Shown here: piece after piece, positions 11,547 through 19,442 of the stretch
Numbering within the stretch: the stretch's first letter is position 1
Layout of the letters: each line of letters begins with the position of its first letter
Origin: Gordonia insulae
GTDB lineage: Bacteria > Actinomycetota > Actinomycetes > Mycobacteriales > Mycobacteriaceae
Assembly: GCF_003855095.1 (NCBI RefSeq)
Contig: NZ_CP033972.1
Coordinates: 5,890,001-5,954,000 of the forward strand
DNA length: 64,000 bases
Reading direction: 5' to 3'
Notes under the pieces: model-generated
What the model was told of the DNA's origin: nothing
Database searches by the model: none
What the model saw: only the letters and a program-made list of their open reading frames with translations
Program-made: the position numbers and the translations under genes

Positions 11547-12758
11547 ATGGGGTACACCTTCACGATCGACGACGTCGCCTTCCTGCGCTCGCGGCACGGT
11601 GCGAAAGCTCTCGAGACCGCATCGATGCTGGACCTGTCGCCGTCATCGATGCTGGCGGATCTGGGTGAATTGCGCAGGCGGTACCCGGAGCGCGACGCCG
11701 CCGTGGTGGAGACCGTGTTGTGTCGTCGCCGGGGTCGCGCGAAACTGCGCGATGCCGACGACATGCTGTTCGGTGACGACGCGTTGCAGCAGTCGACGGC
11801 ATCCCCGGTCGCTGCCCACCGGGCGGCCGAGATCGCCGCGCGCCACCCGGGCGCGGTGGTGCACGACGTCACCTGTTCGATCGGCGCAGAGGTGATCGAA
11901 CTGTCCCGCGCCGCTGGTATCCGGGGTGTCATCGGTAGCGACCTCGACCGTGTCCGGCTCGCCATGGCCCGGCACAACCTCGACGTCACCGGCGGACGCG
12001 CGACCTTTGTCGCCGCCGACGCACTGACGCCGGTCTCCACGGCAGACGTGGTGCTCGCCGATCCCGCCCGCAGGTCCGGGACGGGCCGGGTGTTCCGGCT
12101 CGATCAACTGACGCCCCCGCTGCTCGACGTGCTCACCACCTATGCCGGCCGGCCGCTCGCCGTGAAGAGTGCGCCCGGACTGGACTATCGGATGCTCCGC
12201 GACCGCTTCGGCTTCGCCGGGCAGGTGCAGATGACCTCGCTCGACGGATCGGTGCGGGAGGCCTGCCTGTGGACCGAGCGCGACGGCGAACCCGGCAGGC
12301 GCGCCACGGTCCTGCGATCGCAACCGGATGGAACCGTGCGTTCGTTCGAGGTGACCGACCACGACGCCGACGATGTGGCGGTCGGGGAGGTCGGTGACTG
12401 GCTGGTCGACCCGGACGGCGCGGTGGTGCGGGCCGGGCTGGTGCGCAATTACGCACGGCGTCACGGTCTCTGGCAGCTCGATCCGCAGATTGCGTACCTG
12501 ACCGGCGATACCGTCCCCGACGGCGAGCGAGGGTTCCGCGTGCTCGAGGCGACCGGGGTCACCGAGAAGGAGCTCCGCAGACGCCTCGCATCCCACGACT
12601 GCGGCGCGCTCGAGATTCTCGTCCGCGGACTCGACGTCGACCCGGATCGACTGCGAAAGCGGCTCAAGCCGAAGGGGTCACGATCCCTGGCGCTCGTACT
12701 CACCCGGATCGGCCGGAAGGGTGTCGGCTTCGTCTGCGCGCCCGGCGTCCGGTTCTGA
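11547..12758 (+). CDS. class I SAM-dependent methyltransferase with THUMP-like C-terminal domain
   Basis: A 403-aa protein. After an N-terminal helical region comes a Rossmann methyltransferase core, VHDVTCSIGAEVIELSRAAG (motif I, residues about 108-127), SDLDRVRLAMARHNL and VVLADPARRSGTGR, where DPARR is the DPPR-like motif typical of this Rv3037c family. The last 80 residues (RVLEATGVTEKELRRRL, then ALEILVRGLDVDPDRLRKRL) form the THUMP-like domain annotated in these proteins, suggesting an RNA substrate. GGGAAGA lies about ten bases before ATG 11547; a TTG one codon earlier is possible. Its 3' end overlaps the convergent MFS gene by 81 bases. Confidence 0.88.
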   Translation: MGYTFTIDDVAFLRSRHGAKALETASMLDLSPSSMLADLGELRRRYPERDAAVVETVLCRRRGRAKLRDADDMLFGDDALQQSTASPVAAHRAAEIAARHPGAVVHDVTCSIGAEVIELSRAAGIRGVIGSDLDRVRLAMARHNLDVTGGRATFVAADALTPVSTADVVLADPARRSGTGRVFRLDQLTPPLLDVLTTYAGRPLAVKSAPGLDYRMLRDRFGFAGQVQMTSLDGSVREACLWTERDGEPGRRATVLRSQPDGTVRSFEVTDHDADDVAVGEVGDWLVDPDGAVVRAGLVRNYARRHGLWQLDPQIAYLTGDTVPDGERGFRVLEATGVTEKELRRRLASHDCGALEILVRGLDVDPDRLRKRLKPKGSRSLALVLTRIGRKGVGFVCAPGVRF

Positions 12759-14003
12759 GGGCCGCCGCCGGATCACGGCGCAGAGGATTGCGGCGACCAC
12801 ACACAGCGCGGCCGCCACGTGGAATGCGTTGTCATAGCCGCCCTGCGCGTCACGGATGTAGCCGGCACCGAACGCGGCCACCGCGGCACCGAGCTGATGG
12901 GCCGCGAACACCCAACCGAAGACCACCGGGGTCGCCGCGCCGAAGTACTCACGGCAGATCGCGATGGTGGGTGGCACGGTCGCCACCCAGTCGAGGCCGT
13001 AGAAGATGATGAACACCCAGGTGCTCGGCTCGGCGTGCGGCGAGAGCAGCATGGGCAGGAGGACCAGGGACGCGCCGCGTCCGAGGTAGTAGACGACCAG
13101 CAGCAGTCGGGCGTCGACACGGTCGGTGAGCCACCCAGAGAAGATGGTTCCCGCGACGTCGAAGATCCCGATCGTCGCCAGTAGGGACGCGGCGACCGTG
13201 GTCGGCATGCCGTGATCACGGGCCGCCGGGATGAAATGGGTGCCGATCAGGCCGTTCGTCGTCATCCCGCAGATCGCGAAACTGCCTGCCAGCAACCAGA
13301 ACGCCGGCACCCGCGCACCCCGGACGAGTCCGCGGGCGGCCGCTCCGAAACTGCCGTTGGGAACATCGTCGTCGACGGCCCCGGCCGGTGCACCGTAGGC
13401 GGTGGTGCCCACATCGCGCGGGCGGTCCCGAATCATCAGCAGGACCAGTGGGATGACGGCGAGTGCGGCCACCGTCACCACGATCGATGCCCATCGCCAG
13501 CCGAAGCGGTCGGTGATGTGAGCGACCAGTGGTAGGAAGATCAGCTGACCGGTGGCGCTGGCCGCGGTCAGCACACCGGTGACCAGTCCTCGTCGTGCGA
13601 CGAACCATCGCGTCGACACGGTGGCGACGAACCCCATCGAGATGGACCCGGTCCCGAGGCCGACCAGCACTCCCCACAGCACCAGCAGCTGCCAGCTCGC
13701 GGTCATGAACACGCCGAGGCCCGTGCCTGCGGCGATCAGCAGGAGTGCGCCGGTGAGCACCGGCCGGATGCCGAACCGGTCCATCAGCGCCGCGGCGAAG
13801 GGCGCGGTCACCCCGAACAGCACCATGTTGATCGACATCGCCGCGCCGACCATCGCGTGGGACCAGCCGAACTCCATGTGCAGGGGATCCATCATCACGC
13901 TCGGCACGGCGCGGAAACCCGCGGCTCCGATGATCGCGACGAAGCTCGCCGCGGCCACGAGCCATGCCCAGTGCAGGCGGCCGATCGACAGTCGTGTGCT
14001 CAT
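12678..14003 (-). CDS. MFS transporter (oxalate/formate antiporter-like)
   Basis: A 441-aa inner membrane protein with about twelve hydrophobic segments and the MFS signature between helices 2 and 3 (AALMDRFGIRPV). The start WAWLVAAASFVAIIGAAGFRAVPSV and the split by a hydrophilic central loop (residues about 195-225) are typical of the monocarboxylate/oxalate-formate family. The substrate is unknown. Divergent from a GlxA-type regulator 53 bases away, which probably controls it. Its last 27 codons overlap the convergent methyltransferase gene. Confidence 0.9.
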   Translation of the reverse strand: MSTRLSIGRLHWAWLVAAASFVAIIGAAGFRAVPSVMMDPLHMEFGWSHAMVGAAMSINMVLFGVTAPFAAALMDRFGIRPVLTGALLLIAAGTGLGVFMTASWQLLVLWGVLVGLGTGSISMGFVATVSTRWFVARRGLVTGVLTAASATGQLIFLPLVAHITDRFGWRWASIVVTVAALAVIPLVLLMIRDRPRDVGTTAYGAPAGAVDDDVPNGSFGAAARGLVRGARVPAFWLLAGSFAICGMTTNGLIGTHFIPAARDHGMPTTVAASLLATIGIFDVAGTIFSGWLTDRVDARLLLVVYYLGRGASLVLLPMLLSPHAEPSTWVFIIFYGLDWVATVPPTIAICREYFGAATPVVFGWVFAAHQLGAAVAAFGAGYIRDAQGGYDNAFHVAAALCVVAAILCAVIRRRPSEPDAGRADEADTLPADPGEYERQGS

Positions 14004-14042
14004 GCGATCACGATTCCCGAACTCGGCATCGCCCTGCCAGTG

Positions 14043-14060
14043 GCATAATCGACAATATGC
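14043..14060. promoter_or_regulatory. palindrome and -10 box over the glxA-type regulator start
   Basis: GCATA and TATGC are separated by eight bases; the right arm contains the regulator's ATG. CATAAT at 14044-14049 is a near-consensus -10, seven bases before that ATG, so the transcript would be leaderless. A protein bound here could shut off its own gene and affect the divergent MFS gene. It is an AT-rich island in GC-rich DNA. Confidence 0.5.
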
Positions 14061-15034
14061 ATGAAAATCCTGCCAAGCCGCGTCATCGGGTCGCCGTCCT
14101 GTGGCTCGCCCCGATCGTCGGCTTCGACGCGACCATTCCGTCGCTACTCTTCGGTCAGGCCGGCGACGAGAACGGGGAGCCGCTCTACGACGTCACCACG
14201 TGTGCGGTGGAGCCCGGTCCCATCGCGTCGACCTCGGATTACCAGTTCGTGGCGGCCGCCGGACCTGAGGCGCTGGCCGCGGCCGACACGGTGGTGATCC
14301 CCGGTACGCGGCTGGAACCGGTGCGCACCGAAGGGATCATGCCCGGAGCGGTGGCCCGCGCGTTGTCCACCATCCGGCCGGGAACCCGGATGGTGTCCAT
14401 CTGCACGGGTGCGTTCGTGCTCGCCGCAACCGGGCTGCTCGACGGTCGTCGCGCGACCACACACTGGCGCTACGCCGAGGACTTCCGGCGTCTCTTCCCG
14501 AAGGTCGACCTCGATGAGTCCGTGCTGTTCGTCGACGACGGGGACGTCCTCACCTCGGCGGGGCTCGCCGCCGGCATCGATTTGTGCCTACACATGATCC
14601 GGTCGGATCATGGTGCAGCGGTGGCGAACCGGACTGCCCGTCATTGCGTCGTCCCGCCATGGCGCGAGGGCGGCCAGGCACAGTTCATCGAGCACCACGT
14701 GCCGGCGTCGGATGATCGGAGCACCGCGGCAACGAGAGCCTGGGCATCGGCGAATCTCACCGAACCGCTCACCGTCACGCAATTGGCCGCGCATGCGCGG
14801 ATGAGTTCGCGGACGTTCAGTCGCCGGTTCCGCGAGGAGACCGGGGTCTCGCCGGGTGTGTGGGTGCGGGAGCGCCGGGTCGATCGTGCGCGTGAACTGC
14901 TCGAGTCCGGCACGCTGCCGGTGGACGTCGTCGCCGAGCGGGCCGGTCTGGGCACCGCGGACAACCTACGGCACCACCTCCGACGAGGCCTCGGGATGTC
15001 GCCGTCGTCGTACCGCAAGACGTTCGCCGGGTGA
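14057..15034 (+). CDS. GlxA family AraC-type transcriptional regulator (DJ-1/PfpI + HTH)
   Basis: A 325-aa regulator. Residues 10-185 form a DJ-1/PfpI (class I glutamine amidotransferase-like) domain with the nucleophile-elbow motif SICTGAFVLA and the following RRATTHWRY. Residues 220-325 are an AraC-type double helix-turn-helix: LTEPLTVTQLAAHARMSSRTFSRRF and RARELLESGTLPVDVVAERAG. ATG 14057 is supported by the -10 box seven bases upstream; the frame is open further upstream but that sequence belongs to the divergent MFS gene. Members often control catabolism of small nitrogen or one-carbon compounds. Pairing with the MFS transporter suggests substrate-induced uptake. Confidence 0.92.
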   Translation: MHENPAKPRHRVAVLWLAPIVGFDATIPSLLFGQAGDENGEPLYDVTTCAVEPGPIASTSDYQFVAAAGPEALAAADTVVIPGTRLEPVRTEGIMPGAVARALSTIRPGTRMVSICTGAFVLAATGLLDGRRATTHWRYAEDFRRLFPKVDLDESVLFVDDGDVLTSAGLAAGIDLCLHMIRSDHGAAVANRTARHCVVPPWREGGQAQFIEHHVPASDDRSTAATRAWASANLTEPLTVTQLAAHARMSSRTFSRRFREETGVSPGVWVRERRVDRARELLESGTLPVDVVAERAGLGTADNLRHHLRRGLGMSPSSYRKTFAG

Positions 15035-15110
15035 CGGCCTCGATCACTGACGACGCGGTGGCCGCACTGCCGCGGCTCCGTGGCCGTCCCGGGCCGGCGG
15101 CCGCTGCCGG

Positions 15111-16448
15111 TCAGTCGATCTCGGCCTTGCTGTCGAAGAAGTAGACCTTGCCGATGTTGGTGGCGGTCGCGATCTGACCCGAGGGGGACACCGACACGCC
15201 GGTCGCGAATCCGACCGATTCCGGCAGTGGCAGGCTGCGTTTCGTCGCCCCGTCGTCGGTGGACACCTCGGTCAGCGACAACGAGTCCTTGCCGGCATCG
15301 CGCACGACCGTCCACGCCGTCTTCTGGTCGGTCAGCGTCGAGAGGCTCACCACGGCCAGATCCGTGCGCTGCCATACTGTTTCGGCGTGGTCGCCCTTGT
15401 CGCGCAGCAGTGTCAGGGGAGCGCCGAGCACTCCCGTCGGAATGATCAAACCGTCGGGAGAGACGCTCATCGTGGCGAACCCGTACCCGCCGTTGTCATG
15501 GGTCCACCGCGTCTTGCCGGTCGCCGCGTCGAGTGCCACGATCTGGCCGAGGCGACTGAAGGTGTAGACCGTCGAGCCGTCGGCCGACAGCGTCGGTGGC
15601 CCGACCACACCGCCGGGCACGTCGGCGTGCCAGATCTCGTGGATCGTGCGGGCGCCGTCGGCGTCCTTCGCGTAGCCCATACCGCGGATCTGGGAGGCGA
15701 TCGCACCCTGCGGCCAGAAGTTCAGGAAGAAGCGTTCGTGGTCGGCGTCCACGGCGGCGGGCGCCGGGATCGCGCACCGCGGACCGTTGGTCACACAGTC
15801 GCCGAACCCGTACATCGGGTCGTCGGGGCTCGCGTCCGCGCGCAACCGCACCTCGGGCGCGGTGAAGTTGTCGGTCTGGGTGTTGATGAGGAGCAGCTGA
15901 CCCTGTGTCGTGGTCACCAGGACCTCGCTGGGGGCGGCGAACTTCGCCGACAGCGGCACCCCGACGACCGGCATCCGCCAGCGGATGGCGCCGCCCGCGT
16001 TGAATGCCAGGAACGTGGTCTCCTCGCCGATCGAGGGCTGATCGAACTGATCGACGAGCAGGGAATTGACCTCGACGCCGGCACGCATCCGCTTGCAGAA
16101 GTTCTTGCGGCCGTTGCGCGCATCGAGGACGAGGACGTTGCAGCCGCTCGCCGCGCTGGAGGTGACGCCGACGTTGGCCTGGTTGGACAGCGTCACGGGC
16201 GCGGTCACCGGTCCGCCGGTCGGGCGGGTCCAGCTGAGTGCGAGATCGTCGGGCACGGCGGGATAGGCGAAGTTCGAGTTGGCGGCGTTGCCGCCGTAGC
16301 TCGACCACCCCGCACTGGCCACCGACCGGACGTCGATGTGACCGTCGGAACACGCGGAGACCACCACGGCGAGAACGGTCACGACGATCGCCGCGACCGA
16401 CGTCGGCACCCGACGGGAGACCTCACGTCCACGGCCTGACACAGCCAT
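15111..16448 (-). CDS. PQQ-like beta-propeller lipoprotein
   Basis: A 445-aa exported lipoprotein. From ATG 16448 (AGGAG five bases upstream) it has an Arg-rich start, a hydrophobic segment VAAIVVTVLAVVV and lipobox VVSAC. The rest is a beta-propeller with PQQ-like repeats such as GQIVALDAATGKTRWTHDN and GSTVYTFSRLG. No quinoprotein catalytic residues are evident, so a structural or binding role is likelier than dehydrogenase activity. It matches the position of Rv3035. The frame is open upstream to an ATG at 16529, but that would bury the signal peptide. Divergent from the acyltransferase at 16544. Confidence 0.88.
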   Translation of the reverse strand: MAVSGRGREVSRRVPTSVAAIVVTVLAVVVSACSDGHIDVRSVASAGWSSYGGNAANSNFAYPAVPDDLALSWTRPTGGPVTAPVTLSNQANVGVTSSAASGCNVLVLDARNGRKNFCKRMRAGVEVNSLLVDQFDQPSIGEETTFLAFNAGGAIRWRMPVVGVPLSAKFAAPSEVLVTTTQGQLLLINTQTDNFTAPEVRLRADASPDDPMYGFGDCVTNGPRCAIPAPAAVDADHERFFLNFWPQGAIASQIRGMGYAKDADGARTIHEIWHADVPGGVVGPPTLSADGSTVYTFSRLGQIVALDAATGKTRWTHDNGGYGFATMSVSPDGLIIPTGVLGAPLTLLRDKGDHAETVWQRTDLAVVSLSTLTDQKTAWTVVRDAGKDSLSLTEVSTDDGATKRSLPLPESVGFATGVSVSPSGQIATATNIGKVYFFDSKAEID

Positions 16449-16529
16449 CGTGCTCCTGTTCTGATCGAGATCCGCCTCGTCGTTCGACGTGCCAGCAGAG
16501 AGCCTATCGTGCCGGGAATTCGGGTCCAT

Positions 16530-16535
16530 TAGGGT
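16530..16535 (+). promoter_or_regulatory. -10 box of the hexapeptide acyltransferase, leaderless
   Basis: TAGGGT eight bases before ATG 16544 with no Shine-Dalgarno between them. The overlap with AGGG makes a ribosome-binding reading possible too. Confidence 0.35.
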
Positions 16536-16543
16536 TTGTCGTC

Positions 16544-17302
16544 ATGACCACGATGTGGAATGCCTCGTATCGTTCGCGCTGGCGAGCGGGCCGTCGGCGT
16601 GATCCGGCACAGGCACGCTTCCTGACGCGTGACTCGCTGCGGTGGGTCGTGCGCAACCGGGCCTACACCCCGTGGTACCTGGTCCGCTACTACCGGCTGG
16701 CCCGGTTCCGACTGGCCAACCCGCACGTGGTGCTGCGTGGCATGGTCTTCCTCGGCCGCGACGTCGAGATCCACGCGACGCCGCAGATGTCGCGGATGGA
16801 GATCGGACGATGGGTCCACATCGGTGACGGCAACTCCATCCGATGCCACGAGGGCAGCCTCAAGATCGGCGACAAGACCGTCTTCGGCTGCAACAACGTG
16901 GTCAATTCGTACCTCGATCTCGAGATCGGCGGGTCGGTCCTCGTCGCCGATTGGTGCTACATCTGCGACTTCGACCACAAGATGGACGACATCACATTGC
17001 CCATCAAGGATCAGGGCATCGTCAAGGGCCCGGTCCGCATCGGCCCGGACACCTGGGTCGCCGCAAAGGTGTCGGTACTACGCAACACCGCCGTCGGACG
17101 CGGATGTGTGCTCGGATCGCATGCAGTGGTCCGTGGGGTGATCCCCGACTTCTCGATCGCGGTCGGCGCTCCGGCGCGGGTCGTCAAGAACCGCAAGGAC
17201 CTCTGGGCGGACAACGCGGCCGAACGTGCCGAACTGGAGCGGGCCCTGGCCGACATCGAACGCAAGAAGGCGGCTGCGCAGCAGGCGCGCGATCAGGTCT
17301 GA
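16544..17302 (+). CDS. hexapeptide-repeat (left-handed beta-helix) acyltransferase
   Basis: A 252-aa transferase. After about 65 basic residues (RSRWRAGRRR) comes a left-handed beta-helix made of hexapeptide repeats from about residue 70 to 215 (IHIGDGNSIRC-like turns, LKIGDKTVFGCNNVV, VRIGPDTWVAAKVSVL, AVGRGCVLGSHAVV, IAVGAPARVV), as in the LpxA/maltose acetyltransferase group. DFDHKMDD supplies the usual loop histidine. The tail is an Ala/Lys/Glu helix. It corresponds in position to Rv3034c, next to the glucan genes, so O-acylation of the methylglucose polysaccharide is a reasonable inference. Confidence 0.9.
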   Translation: MTTMWNASYRSRWRAGRRRDPAQARFLTRDSLRWVVRNRAYTPWYLVRYYRLARFRLANPHVVLRGMVFLGRDVEIHATPQMSRMEIGRWVHIGDGNSIRCHEGSLKIGDKTVFGCNNVVNSYLDLEIGGSVLVADWCYICDFDHKMDDITLPIKDQGIVKGPVRIGPDTWVAAKVSVLRNTAVGRGCVLGSHAVVRGVIPDFSIAVGAPARVVKNRKDLWADNAAERAELERALADIERKKAAAQQARDQV

Positions 17303-17309
17303 CCGGGCA

Positions 17310-17978
17310 TCACGAGGGTCCACCCAGCGAAAACCCCTCGCTGGGTTGCACCACCACGAAGCCCGGCCCGTGGAACGCGAGTTGGAACGACTCGCCGGAA
17401 CCACGGCCGATCAGTGAGCCCATCGTGAAGTCGTTCTTTATCCCGGGTGTCAGCGAGGACGACCAGCACACCGCGGCCTGCGGATCGACGAAGGTGGGCT
17501 GGACCGAGCAGTCGAGGAGCATCGGCGGGCCGTCGCTGGTGATCCCGACCGTGCCGTTGCCGGTCAGGGTCAGGTTGAACAGGCCACCCGCGAGCATGCC
17601 GGCGTTGCCGATCGAGGTGATCTTCCACTGCAGGGCCGCATCGAAGGCCAGCAGGCTGGACGTGTTGATGGTGATCGAGTCACCCTCGAGGTCGATGGTG
17701 AAGACGTCGCTGTTGCGGCGCGCGAAGAACACCTCGCCCTGACCGCGGACGCGCATCAATCGGCCGCCCTCGTTGCTGATCGCCTTCTTCAGGAAGTTCG
17801 AGACGCTGCCCGAACCTTCGTGGGCGAACTCGAACTGTCCCTGATAGGCGACCATCGCGCCCTTGGCGGCCAACGCCTCGGGACCGAACCCGACACGCAG
17901 CATCTTGCTCGACTGCGCCGTCCAGCGTGCCGTGCTCTGCTTCTCGTGGTTGGCCTGATCGAATATGGGGCTGCGCAC
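17310..17978 (-). CDS. AIM24 family protein
   Basis: A 222-aa all-beta protein of the AIM24/TraT-like family. Family marks are ALAAKGAMVAYQGQFEF, GGRLMRVRGQGEVFFA, SLLAFDAALQWKI and the glycine-rich end GRGSGESFQLAFHGPGFVVVQPSE. Function in bacteria is unknown; mitochondrial AIM24 affects cristae. GTG start with GAGGAG nine bases upstream. It lies 41 bases downstream of the glycosyltransferase on the same strand and may be the last gene of that operon. A hairpin with ACCCAGCG/CGCTGGGT arms lies inside its 3' coding end. Confidence 0.9.
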   Translation of the reverse strand: MRSPIFDQANHEKQSTARWTAQSSKMLRVGFGPEALAAKGAMVAYQGQFEFAHEGSGSVSNFLKKAISNEGGRLMRVRGQGEVFFARRNSDVFTIDLEGDSITINTSSLLAFDAALQWKITSIGNAGMLAGGLFNLTLTGNGTVGITSDGPPMLLDCSVQPTFVDPQAAVCWSSSLTPGIKNDFTMGSLIGRGSGESFQLAFHGPGFVVVQPSEGFSLGGPS

Positions 17979-18019
17979 TGTGTCGACTCCTCGCTCGGCA
18001 GGGCGGCCTGACTGCCGCG

Positions 18020-19294
18020 TCAGTCCGATTGTCCCGGATCTCGTTCCGGCAGGGGCCGTTCCGGGATGTGCGGTCGGCCGATCGGATGACGGACGCGACG
18101 CTTCGCGGCGAGGTAGACACCCGCGGTGCGTTCGGCGACCTCACCCCAGGAGAATTCCTCGGTGAGCCGTTCGCGTGCCCGGACCGCCCGCGTGGCCGAG
18201 GCGGCGGGGTCGCCGAGGGCGGCGCGCACCGCGGTCGCGAGTCCGGCGACGTCACCGGGCGCGAAGGTGAGACCGGTGGTCGCCTCGGTGACCGCTTCGC
18301 CCAGACCGCCGGCCGTCGAGACGACCAACGGGGCACCCGTGGCGGCGGCCTCGAGCGCGACGATGCCGAAGGGCTCGTAGCGACTGGGCAGCACGATGGC
18401 CGCACAGCGGTGCATGAGCGCCACCAGGCCCTCGTGGTCGACCGCACCGAGGAACCGGACCGCCTTGGTCACACGATGCCGCCGTGCCTGCTCGATCAGC
18501 CAGTCCTGCTGGGTACCGGTGCCGGCGATGGTCAGCGTCGTGCCGGGGTGGCTGCGGCGGATGCGGGGCAGGGCAGCGAGCAGATCCTGGACGCCCTTCT
18601 CGTATTCGAGGCGTCCGGCGAACATCAGTTCCGCCGGTGCCGAGCGGGTCCGGCGGGGAGCGAACGGCCAGGTCCGGATGTCGATGCCGTTGTGGATCAC
18701 GGAGACGTCGGGGATGTCGGGGCCGAAGAGTCGGGTGACCTCGTCGCGCATCGATGCCGAACACGTGATGAGCGAATCCGATTCACTCGCGAGCCACCAC
18801 TCGACGGAATGCACCTGCCGATTGGTGCGGCCGCTGACCCAACCGCTGTGTCGGCCGGCCTCGGTCGCGTGGATCGTGGAGACCAACGGCACGTCGAAGA
18901 ACTCGGCCAACGTGATGGCCGGATGTGCGACGAGCCAGTCGTGTGCGTGCACGACGTCCGGCACCCACGCACTCGACTCGGGTGAGTTGCGCTCGCCACC
19001 AATGACTTTCAGACCAGCGCGGACGAAAGAATGGCCCATCGCCAACGTCCAGGCCATCATGTCGTGGCCGAACTCGAACTCCGGTGGATCCTCCGCGACG
19101 GCAACGATCCGCACCCCGTCGACGCGAGAGTCGGTGGTTGGGTGGCTGACCGCGTCGGTACCGGTGGGCCTGCGGGTCAGCACAACGATGTCGTGGCCCT
19201 GCGCGACGAGTTCGGTGGCGAGATGGTGGACGTGCCGACCGAGACCGCCGACCACGACCGGTGGGTACTCCCACGAGACGATCATGACCTTCAT
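18020..19294 (-). CDS. glycosyltransferase family 4 (glucan alpha-1,4-glucosyltransferase, Rv3032-like)
   Basis: A 424-aa GT-B retaining glycosyltransferase. The N-terminal domain starts MKVMIVSWEYPPVVVGGLG, the glycogen-synthase-like nucleotide-sugar loop, and has VVHAHDWL. The C-terminal domain has GRLEYEKGVQDLL and the EX7E motif EPFGIVALE. It is the likely orthologue of M. tuberculosis Rv3032, which elongates the alpha-1,4-glucan of methylglucose lipopolysaccharide and cytosolic glucan. It is third in a minus-strand operon after a methyltransferase and a GH57 enzyme. The 118-bp gap before it contains part of a 51-bp tandem duplication. Confidence 0.93.
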   Translation of the reverse strand: MKVMIVSWEYPPVVVGGLGRHVHHLATELVAQGHDIVVLTRRPTGTDAVSHPTTDSRVDGVRIVAVAEDPPEFEFGHDMMAWTLAMGHSFVRAGLKVIGGERNSPESSAWVPDVVHAHDWLVAHPAITLAEFFDVPLVSTIHATEAGRHSGWVSGRTNRQVHSVEWWLASESDSLITCSASMRDEVTRLFGPDIPDVSVIHNGIDIRTWPFAPRRTRSAPAELMFAGRLEYEKGVQDLLAALPRIRRSHPGTTLTIAGTGTQQDWLIEQARRHRVTKAVRFLGAVDHEGLVALMHRCAAIVLPSRYEPFGIVALEAAATGAPLVVSTAGGLGEAVTEATTGLTFAPGDVAGLATAVRAALGDPAASATRAVRARERLTEEFSWGEVAERTAGVYLAAKRRVRHPIGRPHIPERPLPERDPGQSD

Positions 19295-19340
19295 CTGCCA
19301 ACCCCCGTCGCAGTCATCGCCATCGGCGACCAGGTGGATC

Positions 19341-19442
19341 GATCGCGGTCAATCGCGAAGTTCATCGCCCACCCCGACGTCCGTGCACGGTGATCGCGGT
19401 CAATCGCGAAGTTCATCGCCCACCCCGACGTCCGTGCACGGT
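19341..19442. repeat. 51-bp tandem duplication across the GH57 stop codon
   Basis: Two perfect 51-bp copies, 19341-19391 and 19392-19442, each starting GATCGCGGTCAATCGCG; an 8-bp remnant of a third follows. The right copy carries the last codons and stop of the GH57 gene (stop at 19413); the left copy is an untranslated replica in the leader of the glycosyltransferase gene. Confidence 0.95.

Noticed and set aside
17322..17346. Hairpin ACCCAGCG/CGCTGGGT as terminator of the hexapeptide transferase gene
   Set aside because: It lies within the coding part of the convergent AIM24 gene and has no T-run; possible but not supported enough to list.
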